A stretch of 64,000 nt of DNA from Streptomyces sp. NBC_00461 (GCF_036013935.1 NZ_CP107902.1:248001-312000); one strand, 5' to 3'. Counted from the stretch's first letter, positions 30,463-39,235 are shown. Numbers and translations are program-made. Notes: a model not told the origin generated them from the letters alone.

Positions 30463-30702
30463 CACGACGACACAGTGCGAAAACGTTGCCGCCGTCTGGG
30501 ACCTGCTCTGGCGCCTGCGGCTCACCCACCTGGTTTCGTAAGCGAGAGCGGGCACCGCTTATCGCTGGTGTTGGGCAGCACTTAACGATCAGTTCGCTCG
30601 GAAATATCGATGAGAGCCGACAACACTGGCGCATGTCTGCCGTCGTTGGGTGACCTGTTCCACCATCGTCTACCGGTGATCTTCGCTGATACGGTCCGAT
30701 CA

Positions 30703-30822
30703 TGCCGCGCCTGGTGGAAGTCCCTGGGTACGTACGTTTCTTGACCGCCTCGGCTGTGTCGGCGTTCGGTTCTCAGGTCACGGGGCTGGCGTTGCAGATC
30801 CCTACCGCCGTGGTGCTGAGCG
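30703..30822 (+). pseudogene. MFS transporter N-terminal stump
   Basis: ATG 30703 opens MPRLVEVPGYVRFLTASAV, then SAFGSQVTGLALQIPTAVVLS, which matches the first transmembrane helix of major-facilitator drug exporters. Homology stops at about 30,822 where insertion-sequence-like DNA begins, so only about 40 of the expected 400 residues remain. The bases 30463-30702 before it show no gene. Confidence 0.5.
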
Positions 30823-31200
30823 CATCCGCCACGGCAGGGCTTCGGCGTAGTCGCCGGGCGTCCGGTTCATGACGGTCCGCCAGGTTGGTCGGTCGGGGAG
30901 AGCGAAACAGGCACGGCTTCCAAGATCATGGAGTTCTCGACGCCCCGTGACCTGCCTGGAAGACCGTGCCTGCCGAAGCATCATCGCTGATCCCGCCTGC
31001 CCTTGACCAACTCCGCGAGCATCCAGAGGTCGCGCCGGGAGAAGTGCCCGGACTGCTGGGCCGCCTCGCCCAGGTGCCCGATCCGCGTGATCCCCGTGGA
31101 GTGCGGCACGCCCTGGTCGGCGTCCTTGCCCTGGCCGCCCGCGCGGTGGCTGTGGACGGTCACGTAATTCGGCTCTGTCGGTGTCGACGGTCAGCCAATT
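30823..31200 (+). pseudogene. ISAs1-type transposase remnant
   Basis: From GTG 30966 the frame reads LLGRLAQVPDPRDPRGVRHALVGVLALAAR, the characteristic N-terminal DDE-associated domain of ISAs1-type transposases. It jumps directly to AVAVDG, a motif normally more than 50 residues later, and then loses homology. The catalytic domain is thus deleted. It appears to have cut the preceding transporter gene. Confidence 0.6.
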
Positions 31201-31272
31201 GGCGTACGACGACCTCCAAGAGCTCCGGTCTGACCGAAGGCAATTCCCTGCGCGGGCGCGCCAAGCCCTACA

Positions 31273-31902
31273 TCAGTAATCGCTCAGGTCGATGAGGACG
31301 TTGGCATGCGGGTCATCGGACGGGCGATGCAGGTGGGGATTGTTGAGGTATCCCGGAGACTGAACAGCCCCCAGCAAGCCGGGGCCGGTACGCGGCAGCG
31401 GCACATCCACCCCCCACACCTTCCGTTCAGGCGAGTTGATGTAGAGGCGGAGCGTCTGCGCCGGACGCATCAGGAACCCGAGCAGGAACGGCTCACCCTC
31501 CTCATCCTCCTCATATGCCTCAGCCAGCTGCCGCAGCACCTCCACCGCCTGAGCGCCCTCGCCCAGAGGCGCAGGCGGGATCTTCTCCACGTCCAGGCGC
31601 ACGTGATGCATGCCCATCACGTCCTTCACCTTGGAGGTGGAATACAACTGCAAGCCGCTCACGACCTGCGCGAGCGCGCCCGGGATCGCCGCAGGCAGCA
31701 TCCCGAACGGAAGCTCATACAGGAAGTCGATCCCTTCCGCCTCTTCACCGCAATGCACGGCCACCCGCAGCCCCTCGCGCCAGGGCGGGCAGCCCCGCAC
31801 CCATGCATACGGCGCGACAGGAATTGCGGTGTAGTGCAGGAGCAGGCGACAGAGTGCCGCCTGCTCCTGCCTTTGCTCAGATGCGGTTAGAGCTTCGCCC
31901 AT
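31273..31902 (-). CDS. Hypothetical protein, translationally coupled to a secreted protein
   Basis: Unrecognised acidic protein of 209 residues from ATG 31902, which overlaps the last 16 bp of the upstream gene. No signal or membrane helix is seen; the middle has an acidic run (EAYEEDEEGEPFLL) and the end is Asp/His-rich (HLHRPSDDPHANVLIDLSDY). The overlap suggests it is made together with the secreted protein upstream; the pairing could be an effector with a cytoplasmic partner, but nothing in the sequence proves this. Confidence 0.6.
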   Translation of the reverse strand: MGEALTASEQRQEQAALCRLLLHYTAIPVAPYAWVRGCPPWREGLRVAVHCGEEAEGIDFLYELPFGMLPAAIPGALAQVVSGLQLYSTSKVKDVMGMHHVRLDVEKIPPAPLGEGAQAVEVLRQLAEAYEEDEEGEPFLLGFLMRPAQTLRLYINSPERKVWGVDVPLPRTGPGLLGAVQSPGYLNNPHLHRPSDDPHANVLIDLSDY

Positions 31903-32366
31903 GCCGGACACTTGTTTCCTCGCTGGTTGTGGCAGTACGCCGTGATGACGCCGATGGTGTTTCCCCGCCCGGCGTCGTACCGGCCATCCAGGCTCTTCCT
32001 GGCCTGCCACACCACGACGGTGATCTTGACCTGGCGAGGGCGAGGGACACCGGTCTCGAACTCGATGGCATCGTATTCGAGCTTTCGCCCCTGCTCGAAT
32101 TTACGGTCTACCTCGCCGTGCAGGGCAGCGTAGAGAGTGGAGCACTTCTTGATGTTGTGGGGCCCGCTGAAGTGGATCCAGCCGAACTCGGAGTTCCCGT
32201 GGTGGGCGACGATCTTGCGGTCGTCGGGGTCTTTGGTTTCGCACTTGACCCGGTGGTCCCATGGATGTGGCTGGGCAGGCATCGGTACAGCGTTCGCGGT
32301 TCCGAAGAACGTAGTGGCACTGATGAGCGCGGCGGCTGCGAGAGTGGTGATCTTCTTCATGGCCAT
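31887..32366 (-). CDS. Small secreted protein of unknown function
   Basis: Protein of 159 residues with a Sec signal (MKKITTLAAAALISATTFFGTANA). I chose ATG 32366 (MAMKK); ATG 32360 is equally possible. The mature part is rich in basic and aromatic residues and has three cysteines (VKCETKD, KKCSTLY, AYCHNQRGNKC gives further Cys near the end), enough for disulfides. A DPDDRKIV..HHGNSEFGWIHFSGPHN segment is notable, but I cannot place the family. It is coupled to the downstream gene at 31902. Confidence 0.65.
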   Translation of the reverse strand: MAMKKITTLAAAALISATTFFGTANAVPMPAQPHPWDHRVKCETKDPDDRKIVAHHGNSEFGWIHFSGPHNIKKCSTLYAALHGEVDRKFEQGRKLEYDAIEFETGVPRPRQVKITVVVWQARKSLDGRYDAGRGNTIGVITAYCHNQRGNKCPAWAKL

Positions 32367-32386
32367 GATCAAAACAGGCTCATCTG

Positions 32387-32683
32387 GCAGCTGGTAGAAC
32401 AATCTGAGACAGATCGGGGCCGATTGGAGACGCCCTGCTGGTCCCAATCGGCGGCTCTGGCACCAGATCTGGCCGGTTCGACTCAACCGGCTCGGGTCTC
32501 GTTTCCGTGGTGGCGCGGGTGATGAGCGGCATGGTGGCGACCGCGGCACCCGTGCCCAATACCAGCCAGTTCAGGTGGCCGTGGCCGTGGCCGCTGCGGC
32601 GCAGCAGGCCGACTCAGCTGTCATGCCGCCGCCGGCTGGAAGAAGATCGTTTGCCTGACCCTTCTCGGCGGTCGCTGACGGAT
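32387..32683. other. Gene-free stretch
   Basis: About 300 bp between the secreted-protein gene and the next terminator. I see no supported gene or convincing operator. It probably holds the promoter of the gene pair at 31273-32366. Confidence 0.4.
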
Positions 32684-32719
32684 AAGGGGTGGCCCGGCCA
32701 CGCGGCCGGGCCACCCCTT
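32684..32719 (-). terminator. Very strong hairpin after the DUF4267-like gene
   Basis: A perfect 16-bp stem (AAGGGGTGGCCCGGCC and its complement) with a 4-nt ACGC loop lies 14 bp beyond the stop of the minus-strand membrane-protein gene. Confidence 0.85.
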
Positions 32720-32733
32720 GGGGCATGCAGCTG

Positions 32734-33162
32734 TCAGGCGGGCTGTGCGGCGGGCGCCGGGGCGGTGGCCTTGTGAGCCTTACTGGTCTCCCGGAGGGTC
32801 AGCAGGCCGGTGATCGTGATCAGCGCCGAGGTCAGGCCGTGGATGCCGAATGCGGCGGCGAGGGGGCCGTGGTGGGCCAAGACGTTGATCATGTCGCCGA
32901 ACGGGGCGACGGCCTCCATCAGCAGGACCCAGCCCAGGGCGCGGCGGTGGCCCGCCAGCAGGAGGATGCCGATGACCAGGCCCATCGAGAATTCGCGGGT
33001 GCCCTTCATGATGAGGAAGCCGTCGCCGTTGCCGGCGGGCCAGGTCGGCAGGCCAACGCCTTGAGTGGACGCTTCCGGGGCCAGGATGAAGGACAACCCG
33101 AGGTAGAGGACGAACAGGGCGCAGACGGTGGCCAGGACGGTGTTGACGTTCTTCAGCGACAT
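32734..33162 (-). CDS. Small membrane protein (DUF4267-like)
   Basis: Protein of 142 residues with four probable transmembrane helices (VNTVLATVCALFVLYLGLSFIL; FSMGLVIGILLLAG; LGWVLLMEAVAPFGDMI; LTSALITITGLLTL). A polar GTREFSMG motif between helices 1 and 2 is typical of the family, which has no known reaction. It is followed by a strong terminator and so is monocistronic. A short C-terminal Ala/Pro tail faces one side of the membrane. Confidence 0.72.
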   Translation of the reverse strand: MSLKNVNTVLATVCALFVLYLGLSFILAPEASTQGVGLPTWPAGNGDGFLIMKGTREFSMGLVIGILLLAGHRRALGWVLLMEAVAPFGDMINVLAHHGPLAAAFGIHGLTSALITITGLLTLRETSKAHKATAPAPAAQPA

Positions 33163-33399
33163 GGTTCTTCTCCTTTGACGTTCAGCCTGGGGTGGGGCAG
33201 GGGTTCAGCGGCGGATGCGGCGGGCATAGCGGGGGCGGTCGATGACGTGCCAGATGACGCGGACCGGCGCGGGTGGGGGCAAGATCGCCTTACTCGGTCT
33301 CTGACCGCGCCGGCCTGCCGGTTCGTCTTCGCCGATGCCGGTTTTCCCGCGATCCCGCCACCACCAGTGAAGCCGTGATCCGCTGGGCCGCCATCGGCC

Positions 33400-33786
33400 T
33401 CACGACCCGGCGCCGCCCGGGGTGAGGATTTCCATGAGATGTCCGTCGGGGTCGCGGAAGTAGGCGCCCCTGCGGCCCATGGTGTGCTTACCGCGATAGA
33501 TCTGCCTGATCTCTTGGCATGCAGGATCGCCGTAGTGGGTGATCCCGCCGTGCTGGATGCGGGCGAGGGCGGCGTCGAACTCCTGCTCGCTGACTATGAA
33601 CGCGTAGTGGTGTGGCTCGAAGTCGTCCAGCTGGTCGTAGTCCAGACTGACCTGGTTGGCCAGCGTGACCGGCGTGAAGTGTGCCACCGGCGGATCGACA
33701 CTCAGGCCGAGGATGTCGGCCAGGAACTGCGCCGAGGCTTGCGGGTCACGGGCGGGGACGATGGTGTGATTCAGTTCCACGGGCAT
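33400..33786 (-). CDS. VOC-superfamily (glyoxalase/dioxygenase-like) protein
   Basis: Protein of 128 residues with the paired beta-alpha-beta-beta-beta modules of the vicinal oxygen chelate fold. It starts ELNHTIVPARDPQASAQFLADILGL and ends YFRDPDGHLMEILTPGG. His6, His in PHHYAF and Glu in LMEIL are the likely metal ligands. Family members include glyoxalases, bleomycin-type resistance proteins and dioxygenases; the substrate is unknown. The 237 bp upstream of 33400 (33163-33399) hold only weak traces of a transposase tail. Confidence 0.82.
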   Translation of the reverse strand: MPVELNHTIVPARDPQASAQFLADILGLSVDPPVAHFTPVTLANQVSLDYDQLDDFEPHHYAFIVSEQEFDAALARIQHGGITHYGDPACQEIRQIYRGKHTMGRRGAYFRDPDGHLMEILTPGGAGS

Positions 33787-33943
33787 GGTGACTCCTCTTC
33801 AGGGACGGGACTACGCGTGGTGGGGCGCAAGGCGCGGCCGGCTTCGGGCTCGGCCTTGGCGACCCGGCATGGTGCATGGATGCGTGACTGCCGGGGGGAG
33901 GGCAGGGCTTCTCCGGCTGCTCTCTCTGGCTGCAGCTGCCGTG

Positions 33944-34294
33944 TCATACGTTGATCTGCTCGAATATGTGCGGGTACGACACGATGTCGTCGCTGAACTC
34001 GGCCGCCATGCGCTGGAACTCCGGGCTGCCGAACGCCGTGGCGAGCGCCTCGGTCGACTCCCAGACCGCGACGTTCATCAGAAGCTGGCTGTCCGCCGTT
34101 CCCTTGTGCATCTGCAGCGAGACGAATCCCGGCTGAGCCTTCATGAACTCCGCCTGCCTCCGAAAGAGGGCCAGGAACGCGTCAGTCCTCTCCTTCGGGA
34201 CGACGAAGGTGTTGGCCAGGACGATGGGTCCGGTCTTCTCCTTGAACTGCGCGAACATCGGCGTATTCGGGTCGAGACTCTGCAGCTTGGCCAT
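33944..34294 (-). CDS. ABM-domain (antibiotic biosynthesis monooxygenase-like) protein
   Basis: Protein of 116 residues from ATG 34294 (GAGGAAG upstream). It reads PIVLANTFVVPKERTDAFLALF and PGFVSLQMHKGTADSQLLMNVAVWES, the ferredoxin-like dimeric ABM fold; such proteins include heme-degrading and quinone-forming monooxygenases. It is divergent from a TetR regulator at 34557 with palindromic operators between, so the regulator probably controls it and perhaps the VOC gene behind it (157-bp gap). Confidence 0.8.
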   Translation of the reverse strand: MAKLQSLDPNTPMFAQFKEKTGPIVLANTFVVPKERTDAFLALFRRQAEFMKAQPGFVSLQMHKGTADSQLLMNVAVWESTEALATAFGSPEFQRMAAEFSDDIVSYPHIFEQINV

Positions 34295-34461
34295 TTTCGG
34301 TACTTCCTCTCGCTGTCGGTTGCCCCGCGGCACTGAGGCCGGCCACCGCCGTACCGGGGCCGGCGACGCTCACGACGCTCGCTATCTGTGGCACGAGGGG
34401 ATCTGACGGTCACTCAAGGGCATCGCTGGTGACACCAAGGCCTCCAGCGACCGCGACCTTG

Positions 34462-34541
34462 CCAACGCTTGTTGGTCAACTCCGTTGGCCAACGTTGTTG
34501 GCAAACGTAGAGCCGCAGCTCTGGACTGTCAACACCTGTTG
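34462..34541. promoter_or_regulatory. Three CCAAC-N-GTTGG operators for the TetR regulator
   Basis: Three palindromes share CAAC/GTTG half-sites: 34462-34475 (CCAAC GCTT GTTGG), 34488-34502 (GCCAAC GTT GTTGGC) and 34530-34541 (CAAC ACCT GTTG). They fill the gap between the divergent ABM and TetR genes, the last ending 16 bp before the TetR start. Autoregulation is expected. Confidence 0.75.
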
Positions 34542-34556
34542 GTCTACGTTGTTGGC

Positions 34557-35138
34557 ATGACCGGCACCACGGAGAACCAGCAGGCCGCACGGCGTTCCGA
34601 CGCCACCCGCGCCACGATCCTCGACGCGGCCCGCGAGCGGTTCGTGGCGGACGGCTACGAGAAGGCGACCATCCGGGCCATCGCGCGCGACGCGAAGATC
34701 GACCCGTCAATGGTGATGCGCTACTACGGCAACAAGGCGGGCCTGTTCGCGGCGGCCGTCGCGATCAATCCCGGGTTGCCGGGCCTGTCCCTCGAACCGC
34801 GCGAGGAGATCGGCCGTACGCTGGTGCGCCACTTCCTCACCCTGTGGGAGGAGAACGGGGAGCTCACCGCGCTGATGCGGGTCGGCGCCACCGACCCGGC
34901 CGCCGCCGATCGCATGCAGAGCGTGCTGCGCGAGCAGATGATCCCGCTGGCCCGCCGACTGGGCCACGAGCCCGAGCAGGCGCAGGCGCGGGCTGCACTG
35001 TGCGTCTCGACCGTGCTGGGGCTCGCGCTGACGCGCTACGTGCTGCGGTTCCCGGCGAGCGTGGCGCTCGGCCTCGAGGAGATCGTGGACTGGCTCGGAC
35101 CCACGGTTCAGCGGTATCTCACCGCACCCACGCCCTGA
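34557..35138 (+). CDS. TetR-family transcriptional regulator
   Basis: Regulator of 193 residues. The N-terminal TetR helix-turn-helix is seen in RATILDAARERFVADGYEKATIRAIARDAKIDPSMVMRYYGNKAGLF; the C-terminal ligand domain is short and helical (LTALMRVGATDPAAADRMQSVL). ATG 34557 is chosen because the frame upstream runs through the operators. It likely represses the divergent ABM gene and itself. The bases 35139-35385 downstream show no gene. Confidence 0.88.
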   Translation: MTGTTENQQAARRSDATRATILDAARERFVADGYEKATIRAIARDAKIDPSMVMRYYGNKAGLFAAAVAINPGLPGLSLEPREEIGRTLVRHFLTLWEENGELTALMRVGATDPAAADRMQSVLREQMIPLARRLGHEPEQAQARAALCVSTVLGLALTRYVLRFPASVALGLEEIVDWLGPTVQRYLTAPTP

Positions 35139-35385
35139 AGAACGCGTCCAGGCACCCAACGCGACCTCGGTCACGGCGGATGCCCTCAAAGGGAAGACCG
35201 AAAGGATCAGCCCTGCTTCTGCGGCTTGCCGGACTTGCCGCCGAGCATCATGAGGCCGGCGGGCACGCAGCCGGAGGTCCACACGGCGCAGCCGCAGATC
35301 GCCGGGCCCCGTACCCCAGACGGGCATCCACCCCGGAAGCTGCGATGCTCATTGATCACGACCCCATACGCGCCCTAACGCCGCG

Positions 35386-35574
35386 TCATTCGCCGGTGCC
35401 CTCGTCGTCCTCGTCGAGGTGGACGGTCGCCGGGTCACGCAGTGGGCGCAGGCCCTCACGTGGCGGGCGGGCGGCGAAGCTGTATCGGCCCAGGCAGTTG
35501 AGGTTGGCGTGCTTCAGCGGGGAGACCCGGGCCACGTCCTCGTTGAGGACGTCATGCTCCCGCTCCTCGGGCGG
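35386..35574 (-). pseudogene. Tn3-family transposase C-terminal remnant
   Basis: A minus-strand stretch reads DEDVARVSPLKHANLNCLGRY in outline (key parts VARVSPLKHANLN and LGRYSF), then GLRPLRDP and an acidic tail. This is the C-terminal signature of Tn3-type TnpA proteins in actinomycetes. Only about 60 codons are left, and it is joined to the truncated IS5-type transposase next to it. Confidence 0.5.
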
Positions 35575-36262
35575 CCCCCAGACCCTGGTAGCCGGCATCG
35601 GCGAGGATCTCGACCGCGGGCCCGTCGGCCAGGAGCTTGACCAGCCCCAACTGGCGGGCGTGGGTGATGTCCGCGCAGCTTCCGGGCTTGGTCGGGCTGC
35701 AGAACAGCACCCGGCCGTCCTCGTCCGTGACCACCATGGATTTGACGGCGTTCTGCTTGTTCTTGCCGGAGATGAACTTGTCCCGGTCCTTGCGTCCTTG
35801 TGCGGGGCGGCGGACCCGGATCTCGGTGCCGTCGATGATGCCGGTCTTCCCGGACGCGCCGAGATGGTCGACGACCTCGGCCAAGCTTCGCAGCCGCATG
35901 TCGGGGCTGATGGTGCACCCCCGCTCGGCGAGCAGGGGCCGCACCTTGCCGACAGCCCGGGTGATGGTCGAGCGGTCCACCCCGAACCAGCAGGCCAGCA
36001 CGTCGTGGGTGGCCCCGTGACGGAGATGGACCAGGGTGGCCAGCAGCCGGTCGACGAACACCAGTTGGTGCTTCGCACCAGCACCTACGGCCCGCTTCCG
36101 TTGCCGGGATACGAGCCTGGCCTGCTGGCGCTCGTGCCACAACGGGCCGATCTCGGCGACGAGTTCAGCGATCACGTCAGCCGTCAGGCCCGTGATCCGC
36201 CGGTTGCTGATGATCACTGCACGAGTCGCGTTCCCCACCACATGACCATGATCAACGATCAA
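35575..36262 (-). pseudogene. IS5-family transposase, C-terminally truncated
   Basis: It starts at ATG 36262. It has an N-terminal helix-turn-helix of the HTH_Tnp_4 type (DVLACWFGVDRSTITRAVGKV) and a DDE_Tnp_4 domain with the first two acidic residues (GIIDGTEIRV; ILADAGYQG). The last part with the catalytic Glu is missing because the sequence switches to a Tn3 fragment just after GYQGLG. It is therefore inactive. No matching inverted repeat was identified. Confidence 0.8.
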
Positions 36263-36301
36263 AAGCTCGACGTCTTACGGCCAACCATGCACGAGCTCGT
36301 A

Positions 36302-36316
36302 AGGGCTGTCCCGTAA
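36302..36316. repeat. Left terminal inverted repeat of the IS5-type unit
   Basis: AGGGCTGTCCCGTAA is a perfect 15-bp match to the complement of 37753-37767. It is preceded by TA. Confidence 0.75.
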
Positions 36317-36514
36317 GCCGTGCTTCAGTTGACGGTGGCAGGGTGCGGGGGTGGAGAAGTCGGTGGCAGGCTGACCGCCAGTAAGGGACGATCACGACGT
36401 GCACGGCCCTGCTCTTGCCGGACGCGCCCGAACGCGTTGAGCGGTGTGGTGCCGTGCTGACGTCGGATCGATGCTCGGCTTGGTGCCTTCCACGCCGGGC
36501 CGGAGAGGACGCAT

Positions 36515-36931
36515 GTGTCGCTCGCTCTTGAAGATCGCTTGGCCATCATCGAACTGGTCTCGTTGCACGGTCACCTCGTTGACGACGGGAGCCTTGACCG
36601 CTTGGAGGAGTTGTTCACCGCCGATGTGGTCTACGACCTCACCGACTTCGGCCAGGAGCCGCTGTCCGGGGTGGCAGCCATCCAGGAAGCGGCATGGGCG
36701 CTGGGAGCGGCCAACCCTGTCGCGCATCACGTCACCAACGTCGTCGTAACCGCATGGGCGGACGGCCGGGCGCAGGTCCGTTCCAAGGGGCTGGGTGTCA
36801 AGGCGGACGGCTCCTGCGGTTCCGTCTCCTACGACGACACTGTCGTGCGTACCGCTGACGGCTGGCGGATCAGCTATCGCAGGCTCTCGCCACGCCGAAC
36901 TCCCCTGGGTGGGATGACAAAGCCTGGCTGA
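36515..36931 (+). CDS. NTF2-like / SnoaL-type protein
   Basis: Protein of 138 residues. GTG 36515 follows GGAGAGGA and is preferred to the out-of-frame ATG two bases earlier. It shows the cone-shaped NTF2 pattern: helical LAIIELVSLHGHLVDDGSLDRLEELFTADVVYDL, then strands NPVAHHVTNVVVTAWADG and DTVVRTADGWRISYRRL. Such proteins act as dehydratases, isomerases or cyclases on small molecules; the catalytic pocket cannot be assigned. It lies inside the inverted repeats of an IS5-type unit, pointing away from the left end toward the transposase. Confidence 0.78.
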   Translation: MSLALEDRLAIIELVSLHGHLVDDGSLDRLEELFTADVVYDLTDFGQEPLSGVAAIQEAAWALGAANPVAHHVTNVVVTAWADGRAQVRSKGLGVKADGSCGSVSYDDTVVRTADGWRISYRRLSPRRTPLGGMTKPG

Positions 36932-36952
36932 CCAGGCACGTCTCGCCTGGTT

Positions 36953-37735
36953 CTAGCCGGTGAGGACGAGATTGTGCAGGCGGGCGATGCCGAGCATGGC
37001 GTGGTGGACGCCGTCGCCTTTGAGGCGGCAGTCGCGAAGGATCTTCCAGGTCTTCATGCGGGCGAAGACGTGCTCGACGCGGGCTCGGACTTTGCGGTGG
37101 GAGGCGTTGTGCTCCTCCTTCCAAGCGGGAAGTTCGTCTTGGCCGCGCTCGCGGCGGTGCGGGATGACCAGGCCCGTGCCCCGGTATCCACCGTCGGCGA
37201 TGACAACGGCCTTCCCGACAGTGGCCTTGGCTCCGGACAGTTCCCATGCCTTGCAGTCGTTCCGGTTGCCTGGCAGGGGTCGGCCGACGGCGACGACGAG
37301 CCGGGTGTCGGCGTTGATGACGACCTGGTGGTTGGTGGAGTACCGATAGTTCTTCGACTGCTGGGCGACCGTGTGGTCGCGGGTGGGGACCAGGGTGCCG
37401 TCCACGATCAGCACGGTCTCCTTGCGGAACCGTTTGCGTTGCCGCAGGGCGCGTAACGGCCCGAGATGACCGATGATCCGGGCGGCAGCCGACTTGGACA
37501 CACCGAACAGTGGGCCGAGCTGTCGCAGCGTCAGGTTCGTCCGCCAATACGCGGTGACCAGCAAGACCCGGTCCTGCAGCGGCAGGCTCCACGGCCGGCC
37601 CTTGCAGGCCGAATCCGTGCCTTCGCGCCGCAGAGCGGTGACCAGCGTGCCGAACTGCCGCGGGCTCATCCCGGCGAACGGGGCTATCCAGGACGGCTCC
37701 GACGCCGTGATCAGACCAGACACAGACAAGATCAT
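36953..37735 (-). CDS. IS5-family transposase (complete)
   Basis: Transposase of 260 residues. The N-terminal HTH_Tnp_4 segment (LTLRQLGPLFGVSKSAAARII) is followed by a DDE_Tnp_4 nuclease domain with all three acidic residues visible: VLIVDGTLV, VVIADGGYRG and RVEHVFARMK. The gene is open throughout and starts 18-32 bp inside the right inverted repeat, as is usual for these elements. It is the only DDE transposase in the window that looks fully intact. Confidence 0.88.
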   Translation of the reverse strand: MILSVSGLITASEPSWIAPFAGMSPRQFGTLVTALRREGTDSACKGRPWSLPLQDRVLLVTAYWRTNLTLRQLGPLFGVSKSAAARIIGHLGPLRALRQRKRFRKETVLIVDGTLVPTRDHTVAQQSKNYRYSTNHQVVINADTRLVVAVGRPLPGNRNDCKAWELSGAKATVGKAVVIADGGYRGTGLVIPHRRERGQDELPAWKEEHNASHRKVRARVEHVFARMKTWKILRDCRLKGDGVHHAMLGIARLHNLVLTG

Positions 37736-37752
37736 GTCGTCAAGATCAGCCG

Positions 37753-37767
37753 TTACGGGACAGCCCT
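37753..37767. repeat. Right terminal inverted repeat of the IS5-type unit
   Basis: TTACGGGACAGCCCT is the exact complement of 36302-36316. It is followed by TA. Confidence 0.75.
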
Positions 37768-37983
37768 TAGGCTACGAATTGCGGGCTGCCTCTATGCCGT
37801 GAGGGTCGCTCAACAGTCGGGCGGCAGCCGGTCCGGCGGGTCCCCTCATCGCGAGTAGTGCACCCCGTCTGCGGAGAGGAAACGGGAAACAGCGCCATTT
37901 GCCTTGTCCGTCCAGTCAGGGGTGCCGCACTCTTTCGTGCAGCACCCCTCTTGCACCTGGATGGACGGTCCTGGAGGTTTTCC

Positions 37984-38865
37984 GTGCTGCAGCCGTCCAG
38001 CGAGTTCGGCGAAGAGCTGAGGAAGCGGCGTTTGGGCGCCGGATTGAGTCTCACAGCGCTATCCGCCGTCGTGCACTACAGCAAGGCGCAGTTGAGCAAG
38101 GTCGAACGAGGCATTAAAGCGCCCAGCCGTGATCTGGCTCGGTTGTGCGACGCCGCCCTCCACGCCGGCGGAGCGCTGATCGCTTTGGTCGCCCCGCCCG
38201 TTACCGACGTGCCGAAGGAACCGGCTCCATATGGGGCCAATGAGGAGGAGTGGGTGATGAGGCTGTCACCAGATGGTTCGAGCGGGTTTCAGCCCGTGGG
38301 CCGGCGGCAGATCGTAAGCGCCGGGGCAGCCTCGTTGATGAGCTGGCGCACGAGCTGCCAGGGCCGGGTATCGCCGACCGGGGGCGTGGGAATGCTGGAT
38401 GCATCCCGTTCGCTGTTCACGCACTACCGACGGCTCGGCCAGAGCGTTGAGCCCGGCTTCCTTCTGCCCGGGCTGATAGCGCAGACCCATACGTTGCGGG
38501 AGTTGTCCGCACACGTGGATTCCCTCACCCGCAAGGAGTTGCTGGCGCTGGGCTCTCGGTACGCCGAGTACGTCGGCTGGCTGGTGCAGGAGACGGGTAA
38601 CGAGCAGGCGGCGCTGTGGTGGACACAGCGTGCGGTGGACCTTGCTGCAGCCGGTGGCGACCGGGCACTGGCCGGGTATGCGCTGGTCCGGCGAGCCCTG
38701 ATCACGCTGTATCAGGACGATGCCGAGCAGACCGTTGCTCTGGCACGTCGGGCGCAGAGCGGCACGCTCCCGCCGCGGATCCGGGGTCTTGCCGCGCAGC
38801 GCGAGGCTCAGGGGCACGCTCGAGCCAGTCTCCGCCGTACGGGCCAGATGGGATCTCCTTGGTGA
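37984..38865 (+). CDS. XRE-family helix-turn-helix regulator, probably C-terminally truncated
   Basis: Protein of 293 residues from GTG 37984 (GGAGG upstream). The N-terminal helix-turn-helix (EFGEELRKRRLGAGLSLTALSAVVHYSKAQLSKVERG) is of the Streptomyces XRE type; the rest is helical and TPR-like (YAEYVGWLVQETGNEQAALWWTQRAVDLA). Relatives are usually near 400 residues and continue past GLAAQREAQGHA, where this frame turns to ASLRRTGQMGSPW and stops against a MurG-like fragment. The tail is therefore probably lost, though the DNA-binding part may still be made. Confidence 0.75.
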   Translation: MLQPSSEFGEELRKRRLGAGLSLTALSAVVHYSKAQLSKVERGIKAPSRDLARLCDAALHAGGALIALVAPPVTDVPKEPAPYGANEEEWVMRLSPDGSSGFQPVGRRQIVSAGAASLMSWRTSCQGRVSPTGGVGMLDASRSLFTHYRRLGQSVEPGFLLPGLIAQTHTLRELSAHVDSLTRKELLALGSRYAEYVGWLVQETGNEQAALWWTQRAVDLAAAGGDRALAGYALVRRALITLYQDDAEQTVALARRAQSGTLPPRIRGLAAQREAQGHARASLRRTGQMGSPW

Positions 38866-39235
38866 ACAGCGCTCACGCCGCCGCTGACGATGGCTTCCGG
38901 TTGGTAGTGACGGGCGGCGGGACCGGGGGGGCACACCTACCCCGCCCTGACCGCCGTTCGGGCGGACGGGCTGGAGGCCCGGGTCGCGCCCGCCGAGGGG
39001 ATCGCGTTCACGACGGTCGCCACGGGCAAGATCCGCCGGTCGTCGAATCCGCTGAAGATGCTGTCGGCGGCCAACGTGCGGGACATGGCGCGGGTTCCGC
39101 TGGGTGTGGCGCAGGCCCGCAAGGCGATCTCGGACTTCCGGCCGGACGTGGTCCTGGCGACCGGCGGCTACGTGGCCGTTCCCGCGGGGCTGGCGGCACG
39201 CCTGTGCCGACGGCCGCTGGTGTTGCACGAGCATC
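38863..39235 (+). pseudogene. MurG-like glycosyltransferase N-terminal fragment with G-tract frameshift
   Basis: From GTG 38863 the frame reads LVVTGGGTGG, the donor-site glycine loop of MurG-type UDP-GlcNAc transferases. A run of seven G near 38,929-38,935 shifts the frame, and the protein resumes as HTYPALTAVRADGLEARV, then FRPDVVLATGGYVAVPAGLAARL. It ends at PLVLHEH, where IS21-type sequence begins. Both the frameshift and the loss of the C-terminal half make it non-functional. It is not beside other cell-wall genes, so it was probably a second, accessory copy. Confidence 0.68.

Larger units (their letters stand above)
36302..37767 (-). mobile_element. IS5-type unit with NTF2-like passenger, 15-bp inverted repeats, TA flanks
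   Basis: Inverted repeats AGGGCTGTCCCGTAA (36302-36316) and its complement (37753-37767) enclose 1466 bp, and TA directly flanks both ends (36300-36301 and 37768-37769), as expected for a 2-bp target duplication. The right two-thirds holds an intact transposase (minus strand); the left part holds an NTF2-like gene in opposite orientation. A bare element of this group is about 0.8-0.9 kb, so the NTF2 gene appears to be carried. I saw no third repeat copy next to the transposase stop. Confidence 0.65.

Noticed and set aside
33163..33399. Possible transposase tail
   Set aside because: A few codons (SEAVIRWAAIGL-like) resemble IS5-type C-termini, but the match is too short and broken to annotate.
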